A stretch of DNA of 64,000 nucleotides, taken from contig CAKTVG010000015.1 of the NCBI GenBank assembly GCA_934622035.1, forward strand, positions 1 through 64,000, in the 5' to 3' direction. Below, in pieces: positions 58,401 to 64,000 of the stretch. The translations under genes and the position numbers were made by a program. Under the pieces are notes generated by a model. The model made no database searches and had not been told where the DNA came from. It saw only the letters and a list, made by a program, of their open reading frames with translations. This DNA comes from an uncultured Oscillospiraceae bacterium (lineage in GTDB: Bacteria; Bacillota; Clostridia; Oscillospirales; Oscillospiraceae). The stretch's first letter is position 1. Every line of letters starts with the position of its first letter.

Positions 58401-61400
58401 GATTCCGGCCTGTACTACTTCGGCGGCAACCCCTATGTGGAAGAAGATTTCTATCATGAAGATCGTAACGCCTACAACCCCGACACCACGACCTTCGCGA
58501 AGATGTACTTCTCCCTCATCCGTAACGCCGCGAACGTCCGTATGGACATCACCGGCGACGACGGCAAGGAATACCTGAGCAAGGAGCTCAACCAGCAGGC
58601 AACCTCCGCTTATTACTACACCAACGGCGGTACCTGGCAGGGCACTCGCTCCAGCCTGAACTTCTCTGCCGCACCCAACGCTCCGGAAGGCACCAAGCTG
58701 AACATCAGCATGACCATGGCTCCGGAATACTATGTCGATTACAGCGGCGAAACTGCTGTGACCGATTGGGACGCGCTCTCCGACGGTGCAACCATGTCCT
58801 ATGTTGCCTATGTCGATAAGACCGCTCCTGAGGTCTCCGAGGTTTACTTCAAGGAAGACCTGATGAACGACACTAAGCAGCTCATTGTCAACGCAAGCGA
58901 CAACCGCTACATCGCGGCCGCGATCCTGATCGACTATGATGAGAGCAAGATTCTTGACAGAGTTGGCGGCTCCCCCAAGGATGCCAAGATGGGCGACTCC
59001 ATCGAGCTCGCACTCGATGCCAGCAAGACCGCAGGCGTCAACCATCTGCTGCTCCGCGTCTATGACTATGCTGACAACTACAACACCTTCAAGATCAACC
59101 TGAACAAGGAAGAGCTCGAGGGCGATGTCACCGTCACGCTGGACAAGACCGCAATGTCCCTCTACAAGGGCGGCACCGGCATGATCACTGCAGAAGTTTC
59201 CCCGTTCGGCATCCATCCGGATGGCGTGACCTGGACTTCTGACAACGCTGAGGTTGCTACCGTCAATGCCAACGGCATCGTTACCGCTGTCGGCAAGGGC
59301 ACTGCGACCATCACCGCGGCCTCCATTAAGGATCCCACCGCGACCGCTACCTGCGTCGTTTCCGTCCTCACGGCTGACACCACTCTCGTCGGCGGCATGC
59401 AGGATGCTGAAGGCACGGCTCTGTTCTACACCTGGGATCTCGCCAACGATGAGACCTGGACGCCTCTGGTCAACACCGAGGTCAAGAGCATTTCCTCCGC
59501 AACGTTCGACGCCCGCAACGGCAACGTGTTTGTCGAGGACGGCCAGGGCTTCGACATCTACAAGGTCGATCTGGATACCGGCAAGACGCTGGCTACCTAC
59601 AAGGGCTTTGAGGGCGACATCCCCATGTGGGATATGGAGTACAGCCTGACCTTCTCCACCGCGGAGAATCCTCTGCTGACCAGCGTGTACTACATCTACT
59701 TCATGCCCTGCAAGTCTCCCACGAACATGGATCTGTCTGCGTTCAACTTCCAGTCATATCTGCTGTTCTACGCCGGCGCATCCTACTTCACCGCTGTTTC
59801 CTCTCTCGGCACTGTCAAGATTGACACCGATGAGGACGGCGTGAAGGACACCACCGCCGAGATGTTCCTGCTCCTGGACGATGCGGGCAATATCTGGACG
59901 ATGAACACCTATCCCGAGCTTGACGATGAGGGCAATCCTTCCTGGAGCGCTTCCTTCGGCATCTTCGAGTCCAACCTGAAGGATGTCGGCTACTCCGACA
60001 ACCCCACCGATGAAGGCGATATGTACGACTCCCTGTACGCCACCGTCGAGGGCGACGACATTGTTCTGTATCTCTCCAACTTCACGGGCGATACCAACAA
60101 CGTCTATCGTATCCTCTTCACGGACGAGGGCACTTGGGATGCAGCGCTTGTCGGCTCCTTCGGCGACGGCGTGTGGCCCGCAAACATCTTCGGCACGATC
60201 TACCACGAGGACGAGACTGTTACCAACAGAGTCCTTGAGGCCATGAACAAGACCGAAACCTTCAGCGCTGAATCCGTCCAGCTGACCGCTGACCAGATCA
60301 GCCGCTACGGCGAGAGCAAGCAGGCTGCCACCGGCTCCCTGAATGCTGTCACCTCCGCAAAGTCCTCTCCGGTTCTGCCGCTTGAGGCTCCTGTTGCAAG
60401 TGAATCCGCTTCCAACGTCACCGTTTCCGACGATGAGAAGACCGTCACCGTGAATGTTATCGCCAAGAGTGAAGACGCCACCACCAACGGCCTGGCCACT
60501 GTCGAATACGATCCCAGCATTCTCACTCTGACCGATGTGTCCATGTTCGCCGACTACACCTCTCACAAGGATGAGTCCGGCAAGGTCACCCTCGGCTATG
60601 TCGATCTCGACGGCGTCGCTGCCGGCACGGTCGTTGCGACCCTGACCTTCAGCGTCGATCCCACCAAGGTTGACACCGATCCTGAAATCACCATCCATCA
60701 GACCGAGATCAACGACAAGCACGTTGACGTCACCGAGACTCTGACTGCGGAGTTCCACAAGAACACCGAGGTTAAGGACGCACACGACGCCACCTGCACG
60801 CTCGAAGGCTACACCGGCGACACCTACTGCACCGTCTGCGGTAAGAAGGTTGCCTCCGGCACCACCACTCCTGCGAAGGGTCACTCCTTCGGCGAATGGG
60901 AAACCGTCGTCGCTGCGACCTGCGAAGGCAAGGGCCTTGAGAAGCGCGTCTGCTCCGTCTGCCAGCACACCGAGACCAGAGACATTCAGCCGACCGGCCA
61001 TGACTGGGAAGCTGACTACACGGTCGATGTGGAGCCCACCTGCACCGTTGCAGGCAGCAAGTCCATCCATTGCAAGAAGTGCGATGCGAAGAAGGATGTC
61101 ACCGAGATCCCCGCAAATGGCCACTCCTACGGCGAATGGGTCACCATCGTCGCTCCGAAGTGCCAGGAGAAGGGCATGCGGATGCATACCTGCTCCGTCT
61201 GCCAGCACACCGAGGTTGAAGATCTTGACCCGACCGGACACGATTGGGAAGCTGACTTCACCATCGACAAGGCTGCGACCTGCACCGAGGACGGCAGCAA
61301 GTCCATCCACTGCAAGAACTGCGACGCCGTCAAGGACAGCACCGTGATTCCCGCAACCGGCCACGCCTATGGCGAGCCCACTTGGACTTGGACCGGCCTG

Positions 61401-62006
61401 GAGAGCGCTACCGCGACCTTCACCTGCGCGAACGACGAGACCCATGTTGAAGTCGTTGACGCGAAGATCACCAATGAAGTGACCACCGAGCCGACCTGCA
61501 CCGAGAAGGGCGTCCGCACCTACACCGCTACCGTGGAGTTCGAGAGCAAGACCTACACCGATGCGAAGACCGAGGAAATCGAGGCCACCGGCCACGATAC
61601 CGAGATCGTTGGCGCGAAGGAAGCTACCTGCACGGAAGACGGCTACACCGGCGATGAGGTCTGCAAGACCTGCAAGGAAGTCATCAAGCAGGGTGAGGTT
61701 ATTCCGGCCACCGGCCACGATACCGAGATCGTTGGCGCGAAGGAAGCTACCTGCACGGAAGACGGCTACACCGGCGACGAGGTCTGCAAGACCTGCAAGG
61801 AAGTTGTCAAGAAGGGCGAGGTCATCAAGGCGACCGGCCACAACTTCAAGAACGGCAAGTGCACTGTCTGCGGCAAGACCCAGCCCAACAACGTCAAGAC
61901 CGGCGACGAGAGCCACCTCGGCCTCTGGATGACCGTCCTGACCTTCTCGGCTGTCGCTGCTGCTGCGGTCGTGACCTTCCTGCTCCGCAAGAAGCACAAC
62001 AATTAA
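55428..62006 (+). CDS. Giant cell-surface subtilisin-like serine protease with dockerin and cohesin-like modules
   Basis: A 2192-residue surface protein. A signal peptide (about 1-29) and a propeptide (about 65-175) precede an S8 protease of the C5a-peptidase/lactocepin kind: Asp214 (IIDTGAD), His294 (DHGSHVTG), Asn404 (SAGNSG) and Ser641 (MSGTSMASP), with a PA insertion at about 475-570. An Fn3-like region follows, interrupted by a dockerin-like pair of calcium loops (DFNGDGKINADD from 823, DFSEDGDIDTYD from 856). Next come a Big_2 domain (1234-1313), a beta-rich region, a cohesin-like domain (about 1660-1775) and Cys-rich repeats (about 1785-2150). The end is NVKTGD, a membrane helix and RKKHNN, a non-LPXTG sortase-type anchor. 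All catalytic residues are present. Codon use looks like that of a highly expressed gene. Substrate is inferred to be extracellular protein. Confidence 0.92.
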   Translation: MKHAHPWKQVVALLLALVLAVGLITPTWAVDETAASKGNVTWEKVDNDAYDIELPVKGNTVADDETQQYADTDVVRVSIVLSDPSTLEKGFTTQQIASANSKAIKYRDNLETKQEKMAKTISKKALDGETLDVVWNLTLSANIISANVEYGQIEAIEKVSGVEEVLIETRYEPCVVNQSETTDPNMATSDKMIGSTAAWASGYTGAGSKVAIIDTGADTDHPSLDPYAYSYAVRGTDAVPMTAADTAKVLSQLNIAKNGVTAEDLYVNAKIPFAYNYIDGDTDVTHDNDTQGDHGSHVTGIAAGNRYIANEDGTYSNALDTVLTQGVAPDAQVFTMKVFGKGGGAYDSDYMAAIEDAIVLGADSANLSLGSGNPGFSHNAKAAYQAILERVTESGLVVAMSAGNSGSWFENTPYGYPYADGVSWATNGSPGSFTNSLAVASVDNVGSTGNYVEVAGTKMFYNDTTDAPIQPMTALAGEHKFVYVDAPGNPSDFAAAGDEIKDAIALCNRGAINFTAKGNNAIAAGAIATIVVNNVEGTINMSTDGYTETAPYVSMTFADGLTIKANAEKKEANGVTYYVGTMKVAATPAVNDTTADYYTISDFSSWGVPGSLELKPEITAPGGNIYSLKDGGTYQNMSGTSMASPQVAGMAAVVGQYIREKDLTTKTGLSSRTLTQSLLMSTATPMYEEFVGSEGNGYYPVLRQGAGLANVGAAVSSGSYILMDANATDSYKDGKVKAELGEDADRTGLYTFGFTIYNMEDTATAFNLDADFFTQDVFTNYISDSTTANFEDAWTTPIAANVSWDVDGKTIEVADASGMEHCDFNGDGKINADDGQALLDYVTGVRAEINDKAYADFSEDGDIDTYDAYLFFKRLGKSAVEVPANGSVHVTVTAQLSKAMLDMYDEASDGTGTYVEGYVYASELASAEGEEGTEHSIPVLGYYGSWTDASMYDIGSYLEYANGMENRVPYMYAAAGNNALKYQSLTVQYAGDSGLYYFGGNPYVEEDFYHEDRNAYNPDTTTFAKMYFSLIRNAANVRMDITGDDGKEYLSKELNQQATSAYYYTNGGTWQGTRSSLNFSAAPNAPEGTKLNISMTMAPEYYVDYSGETAVTDWDALSDGATMSYVAYVDKTAPEVSEVYFKEDLMNDTKQLIVNASDNRYIAAAILIDYDESKILDRVGGSPKDAKMGDSIELALDASKTAGVNHLLLRVYDYADNYNTFKINLNKEELEGDVTVTLDKTAMSLYKGGTGMITAEVSPFGIHPDGVTWTSDNAEVATVNANGIVTAVGKGTATITAASIKDPTATATCVVSVLTADTTLVGGMQDAEGTALFYTWDLANDETWTPLVNTEVKSISSATFDARNGNVFVEDGQGFDIYKVDLDTGKTLATYKGFEGDIPMWDMEYSLTFSTAENPLLTSVYYIYFMPCKSPTNMDLSAFNFQSYLLFYAGASYFTAVSSLGTVKIDTDEDGVKDTTAEMFLLLDDAGNIWTMNTYPELDDEGNPSWSASFGIFESNLKDVGYSDNPTDEGDMYDSLYATVEGDDIVLYLSNFTGDTNNVYRILFTDEGTWDAALVGSFGDGVWPANIFGTIYHEDETVTNRVLEAMNKTETFSAESVQLTADQISRYGESKQAATGSLNAVTSAKSSPVLPLEAPVASESASNVTVSDDEKTVTVNVIAKSEDATTNGLATVEYDPSILTLTDVSMFADYTSHKDESGKVTLGYVDLDGVAAGTVVATLTFSVDPTKVDTDPEITIHQTEINDKHVDVTETLTAEFHKNTEVKDAHDATCTLEGYTGDTYCTVCGKKVASGTTTPAKGHSFGEWETVVAATCEGKGLEKRVCSVCQHTETRDIQPTGHDWEADYTVDVEPTCTVAGSKSIHCKKCDAKKDVTEIPANGHSYGEWVTIVAPKCQEKGMRMHTCSVCQHTEVEDLDPTGHDWEADFTIDKAATCTEDGSKSIHCKNCDAVKDSTVIPATGHAYGEPTWTWTGLESATATFTCANDETHVEVVDAKITNEVTTEPTCTEKGVRTYTATVEFESKTYTDAKTEEIEATGHDTEIVGAKEATCTEDGYTGDEVCKTCKEVIKQGEVIPATGHDTEIVGAKEATCTEDGYTGDEVCKTCKEVVKKGEVIKATGHNFKNGKCTVCGKTQPNNVKTGDESHLGLWMTVLTFSAVAAAAVVTFLLRKKHNN
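57894..58056 (+). other. Internal dockerin-like module (within the giant protease)
   Basis: Residues 823-877 hold two F-hand calcium loops: DFNGDGKINADD with the following LLDYVTG helix, and DFSEDGDIDTYD with YLFFKRLGK. Both have Asp/Asn at positions 1, 3 and 5 and Asp at 12, the type I dockerin pattern. Dockerins normally sit at the C-terminus, whereas this one is inside a Fn3-like domain. Confidence 0.75.
60405..60755 (+). other. Cohesin-like module (within the giant protease)
   Basis: Residues about 1660-1775 follow the cohesin pattern: VTVSDDEKTVTVNV, then GLATVEYDPSILTLTDV, then GKVTLGYVDLDGVAAGTVVA and TLTFSVDP, as in scaffoldin cohesins (VNV, YDxSVLE, ATLTFKV). Without structure prediction a related beta-sandwich cannot be excluded. 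Confidence 0.55.
61583..61805 (+). repeat. Tandem near-identical 123-base repeat
   Basis: Two copies, starting at 61583 and 61706, encode the same 41-residue Cys-repeat unit (ATGHDTEIVGAKEATCTEDG onward). About 100 bases are almost identical at the DNA level, including third positions, which indicates recent duplication. Earlier units (from about 60.8 kb) are more diverged. Confidence 0.9.
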
Positions 62007-62054
62007 AGTCTTTTCCGGAAAGCTCTGACACCCCATGAGCTGAACGAAACAGCG

Positions 62055-62093
62055 CCCCCGGCGATCGAAAGGTCGCCGGGGGTTTGCTTTTTT
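62055..62093 (+). terminator. Terminator of the giant protease gene
   Basis: CCCCCGGCGA / TCGCCGGGGG stem followed by TTTGCTTTTTT. Confidence 0.88.
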
Positions 62094-62094
62094 C

Positions 62095-62123
62095 TTGACG
62101 GAAGCGGTGGAGTATGGTATAAA
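62095..62123 (+). promoter_or_regulatory. tgt promoter
   Basis: TTGACG (62095-62100), 17-base spacer, TATAAA (62118-62123). The leader has a GGCATC / GATGCC hairpin (about 62131-62156). It does not resemble a preQ1 riboswitch. Confidence 0.65.
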
Positions 62124-62192
62124 TAATACTGGCATCGCTCTGACGGCTCAGATGCCGCGAAAGAAATCCAGCCGCAAACTGAGAGGAAAGAA

Positions 62193-63329
62193 ATGTTTGA
62201 ACTACTGAAAACGGAAGGCCACGCGCGACGGGGCATTTTTACCTGTGCACATGGAACGGTCCAGACGCCGGTTTTTATGAACGTCGGAACGCAGGGTGCA
62301 ATCAAGGGTGCGCTGAGCGCTGCTGATTTGGAAAACATCGGCTGCCAGGTGGAGCTGTCCAATACCTACCATCTGCATTTAAGGCCGGGCGACAGGCTTG
62401 TACACGATATGGGCGGCCTGCACAAATTCATGACCTGGAGCAAGCCTATCCTCACGGATTCCGGCGGCTTTCAGGTGTTTTCTCTGGCCAGCCTGCGAAA
62501 AATCAAGGAGGAGGGCGTCTACTTTGCCTCCCACATTGACGGGCACAAGATTTTCATGGGCCCGGAGGAGAGCATGCAGATTCAATCCAATCTGGGCTCC
62601 GATATCTGCATGGCTTTTGACGAGTGCATCGAGAACCCTGCGCCTTACAAATATGTGGAGGATTCCATTGGCCGAACCTACCGTTGGCTGGTGCGATGCA
62701 AGGCGGAAAATGCCCGTCTGAACCAGCTAGAGGACACCGTGAATCCCCGGCAGATGCTCTGGGGCATCAACCAGGGCGGCACCTATACCGACCTGCGCAT
62801 CCGCCATATGCAGCAGATCGCCGAGCTGGATTTGCCGGGCTATGCCATCGGCGGTCTGGCCGTAGGGGAGAGCACAGAGGTCATGTACGATATTATTGAG
62901 GCGATTGACCCCTATATGCCGAGGGACAAGACCCGTTATCTCATGGGTGTCGGCACGCCGTCGAACATCATTGAGGCTGTCGCGCGCGGCGTTGATTTCT
63001 TTGACTGCGTCATGCCGGCACGAAACGCGCGGCATGCCAAGCTCTTCACCTGGTCCGGTACAATCAACCTGAAGAACGCAAAATATGAGCGCGACGAGCG
63101 CCCAATCGACCCGGAGTGCGACTGCCCGGTCTGCCGCCGCTATTCCCGCGCCTACCTGCGGCATCTGTTTAAGGCGGAGGAAATGCTGGCCATGCGCCTT
63201 TCCGTCATGCATAACCTGTATTTTTACAACAAGCTGACCGAGCGCATCCGCAATGCGCTGGATGAGGGCTGCTTTGAGTCCTTCCGCAGAACGTATTCGG
63301 AACGTCTCGCGCGCCGCGCGGAGGACTGA
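62193..63329 (+). CDS. tgt: tRNA-guanine transglycosylase
   Basis: A 378-residue TIM-barrel enzyme exchanging guanine 34 for preQ1 in tRNAs with GUN anticodons. Signatures: VGTQGAIKGA near the start, ILTDSGGFQVFSL with the catalytic-site Asp, the GINQGGTYTDLR segment, GGLAVGES, FDCVMPARNARH with the nucleophilic Asp region, and the zinc site CDCPVC with a later His (VMHN). GAGGAAAG precedes the ATG. It acts before QueA, encoded 7 kb upstream. In most Firmicutes the two genes are adjacent. Confidence 0.97.
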   Translation: MFELLKTEGHARRGIFTCAHGTVQTPVFMNVGTQGAIKGALSAADLENIGCQVELSNTYHLHLRPGDRLVHDMGGLHKFMTWSKPILTDSGGFQVFSLASLRKIKEEGVYFASHIDGHKIFMGPEESMQIQSNLGSDICMAFDECIENPAPYKYVEDSIGRTYRWLVRCKAENARLNQLEDTVNPRQMLWGINQGGTYTDLRIRHMQQIAELDLPGYAIGGLAVGESTEVMYDIIEAIDPYMPRDKTRYLMGVGTPSNIIEAVARGVDFFDCVMPARNARHAKLFTWSGTINLKNAKYERDERPIDPECDCPVCRRYSRAYLRHLFKAEEMLAMRLSVMHNLYFYNKLTERIRNALDEGCFESFRRTYSERLARRAED

Positions 63330-63370
63330 AGCCGAAAATGCAATTGTAAGAAAATTTACAAATTTTCTCC

Positions 63371-63399
63371 TTGCATTGCAGCCTGTTTGCCTGTATAAT
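63371..63399 (+). promoter_or_regulatory. yajC promoter
   Basis: TTGCAT (63371-63376), 17-base spacer, TATAAT (63394-63399), 32 bases before yajC. Confidence 0.75.
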
Positions 63400-63431
63400 A
63401 TTTTTGATATAAATCACTGGAGGAAACAACA

Positions 63432-63803
63432 ATGGACTATAGCATGATTATCATTCTCGTGGTCATGGTCGCCGTCTTCTATTTCATGATCATCCGCCCG
63501 GAGAAGAAGAAAAAGAAGGAAGAGGAGAAGCTTCGCAGCTCTCTGAAGGTTGGAGATAAGATCACCACCATCGGCGGCATCGTCGGCAAGGTCGTTGACG
63601 TCAAGGAAGAGAATATCGTCATTGAGACCAGCATGGACCGCGTTCGCATGGAGCTTGCCAAATGGTCCGTTATGACCAACAACACCGCGCAGGAAGCTGC
63701 TGCGAAGGCTCGCGCCGACGCACAGGCTGCTGCAAAGGAACGCGCAAAGAAAAAGAAGGAAGAGAAGGAAAAGGCAAAGGCTGATAAAAAGGCCGGCCGC
63801 TGA
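63432..63803 (+). CDS. yajC: Preprotein translocase accessory subunit YajC
   Basis: A 123-residue protein: one N-terminal membrane helix (about 4-21), the family sequence FYMIIRP-like (FYFMIIRPEKKKKKEEEKL), LKVGDKITTIGGIVGKV and VIETSMDRVRMELAKWSV, then a long Ala/Lys/Glu-rich tail. YajC associates with SecDF-SecYEG in protein export. The queA-tgt-yajC order is common in bacteria, which supports the call. GGAGGAAAC precedes the ATG. The lysine-rich tail is longer than usual and of low complexity. Confidence 0.95.
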   Translation: MDYSMIIILVVMVAVFYFMIIRPEKKKKKEEEKLRSSLKVGDKITTIGGIVGKVVDVKEENIVIETSMDRVRMELAKWSVMTNNTAQEAAAKARADAQAAAKERAKKKKEEKEKAKADKKAGR

Positions 63804-63815
63804 ACTCTCTCTCGC

Positions 63816-63856
63816 AAAAGAACTGCCGCTTTTTACGGCAGTTCTTTTGCTTTTTT
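63816..63856 (+). terminator. yajC terminator
   Basis: AAAAGAACTGCCG / CGGCAGTTCTTTT stem followed by GCTTTTTT. Confidence 0.88.
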
Positions 63857-63869
63857 CGGTGGAAAGTAC

Positions 63870-63898
63870 TTGACAAACCAAACCTTGTCTGTTAGGAT
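63870..63898 (+). promoter_or_regulatory. Promoter of a T-box leader at the window end
   Basis: TTGACA (63870-63875), 17-base spacer, TAGGAT (63893-63898). Confidence 0.75.
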
Positions 63899-63904
63899 AG
63901 TCAA

Positions 63905-64000
63905 CGGTGAAACGCAAAGATGGGAAAAGTAGCGGCATTTCAGCCTTTCAGAGAGTCGCCGGATGGTGCGAGGCGGCAGGAAGATGCAGTGAAATACCTC
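63905..64000 (+). promoter_or_regulatory. T-box riboswitch, stem I only (cut by window edge)
   Basis: The sequence shows the T-box stem I landmarks in order: GGGAAAAGTAG (AGTA loop), CAGAGAG (63955 region), the distal TGGTGCGAGG, and GCAGTGAAATAC on the 3' side of the specifier loop. The antiterminator and the controlled gene lie beyond the window. The specifier may be TAC (tyrosine) or ATA (isoleucine). TAC aligns better with known leaders, but this is not certain. Confidence 0.75.

Noticed and set aside
61583..61805. Direct repeats considered as a CRISPR array
   Set aside because: Only two contiguous coding copies, in frame, with no variable spacers between them.
56556..62135. Two very long minus-strand open frames (about 886 and 793 codons) opposite the giant protease
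   Set aside because: They are antisense shadows created by biased third positions of the real gene: no ribosome sites, no domains, Val/Ala/Gly-rich composition.
62124..62192. preQ1 riboswitch before tgt
   Set aside because: The leader has a simple hairpin and lacks the preQ1 aptamer's A-rich tail and loop sequence.

Overview
This window looks like a chromosomal segment of a spore-forming, fairly GC-rich member of the Clostridia, most likely a gut Oscillospiraceae (Ruminococcaceae) relative. The sequence shows a complete spoIIAA-spoIIAB-sigF operon, spoIIE and a cwlD-type amidase. It also shows T-box leaders, sigma-A promoters, Gram-positive lipoproteins, a sortase-like anchor, and a giant surface protease with a dockerin module. 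Family placement is inference. I see no prophage, insertion sequence, tRNA, rRNA or CRISPR array.

Layout. 1-1.9 kb (minus strand): the 5' end of tmRNA at the window edge, a cyclophilin, smpB and a HAD hydrolase. 1.9-7.5 kb (plus): a small protein coupled to dinB, then cwlD-radA, then an ATP-grasp protein followed by a CofE-like gamma-glutamyl ligase. 7.5-13.3 kb: pfkA (minus), nadE and an acetyltransferase (plus), then a minus-strand overlapping operon dacF, uracil-DNA glycosylase, exonuclease III and acetyltransferase. 13.4-17.2 kb: a ComEA-like protein and a response regulator / histidine kinase / triple-GerMN lipoprotein operon. 17.2-21.7 kb: twin identical hairpins, the spoIIA operon, a CYTH protein and spoIIE. 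21.8-26.5 kb: XRE-TPR regulator, MFS transporter and PcrA helicase. 26.5-30.8 kb (minus): ychF, a MATE exporter behind an unusual structured leader, serine dehydratase and a tiny RHH-like protein.

30.9-43.3 kb (plus): proS, then alaS behind a T-box, a HIT protein, and a compact run of comEC, holA, rnmV, an ABC-F ATPase, an Mrp-type Fe-S carrier and an alpha/beta hydrolase. 43.4-48.2 kb: a MacAB-like exporter with two adaptors, one ATPase and one permease. 48.3-53.8 kb: an AI-2E-type membrane protein (plus), then minus-strand PBP, FHA-FtsW/RodA fusion and dapA. 53.8-64 kb: queA, a 2192-residue subtilisin-like surface protein, tgt and yajC, and finally the start of a second T-box.

How genes fit together. 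SpoIIE, SpoIIAA, SpoIIAB and SigmaF form the forespore activation switch, and CwlD acts on cortex peptidoglycan. DinB, RadA, UDG, ExoIII and PcrA are DNA repair functions. DacF, the PBP/FHA-FtsW pair, DapA and the two-component/GerMN operon concern the envelope. QueA and Tgt make queuosine. The most unusual items are the dockerin- and cohesin-like-bearing giant protease, the tandem-terminator leader of the MATE gene, the adaptor with a domain replacing its hairpin tip, the ATP-grasp/CofE-like pair, and the FHA-FtsW fusion.
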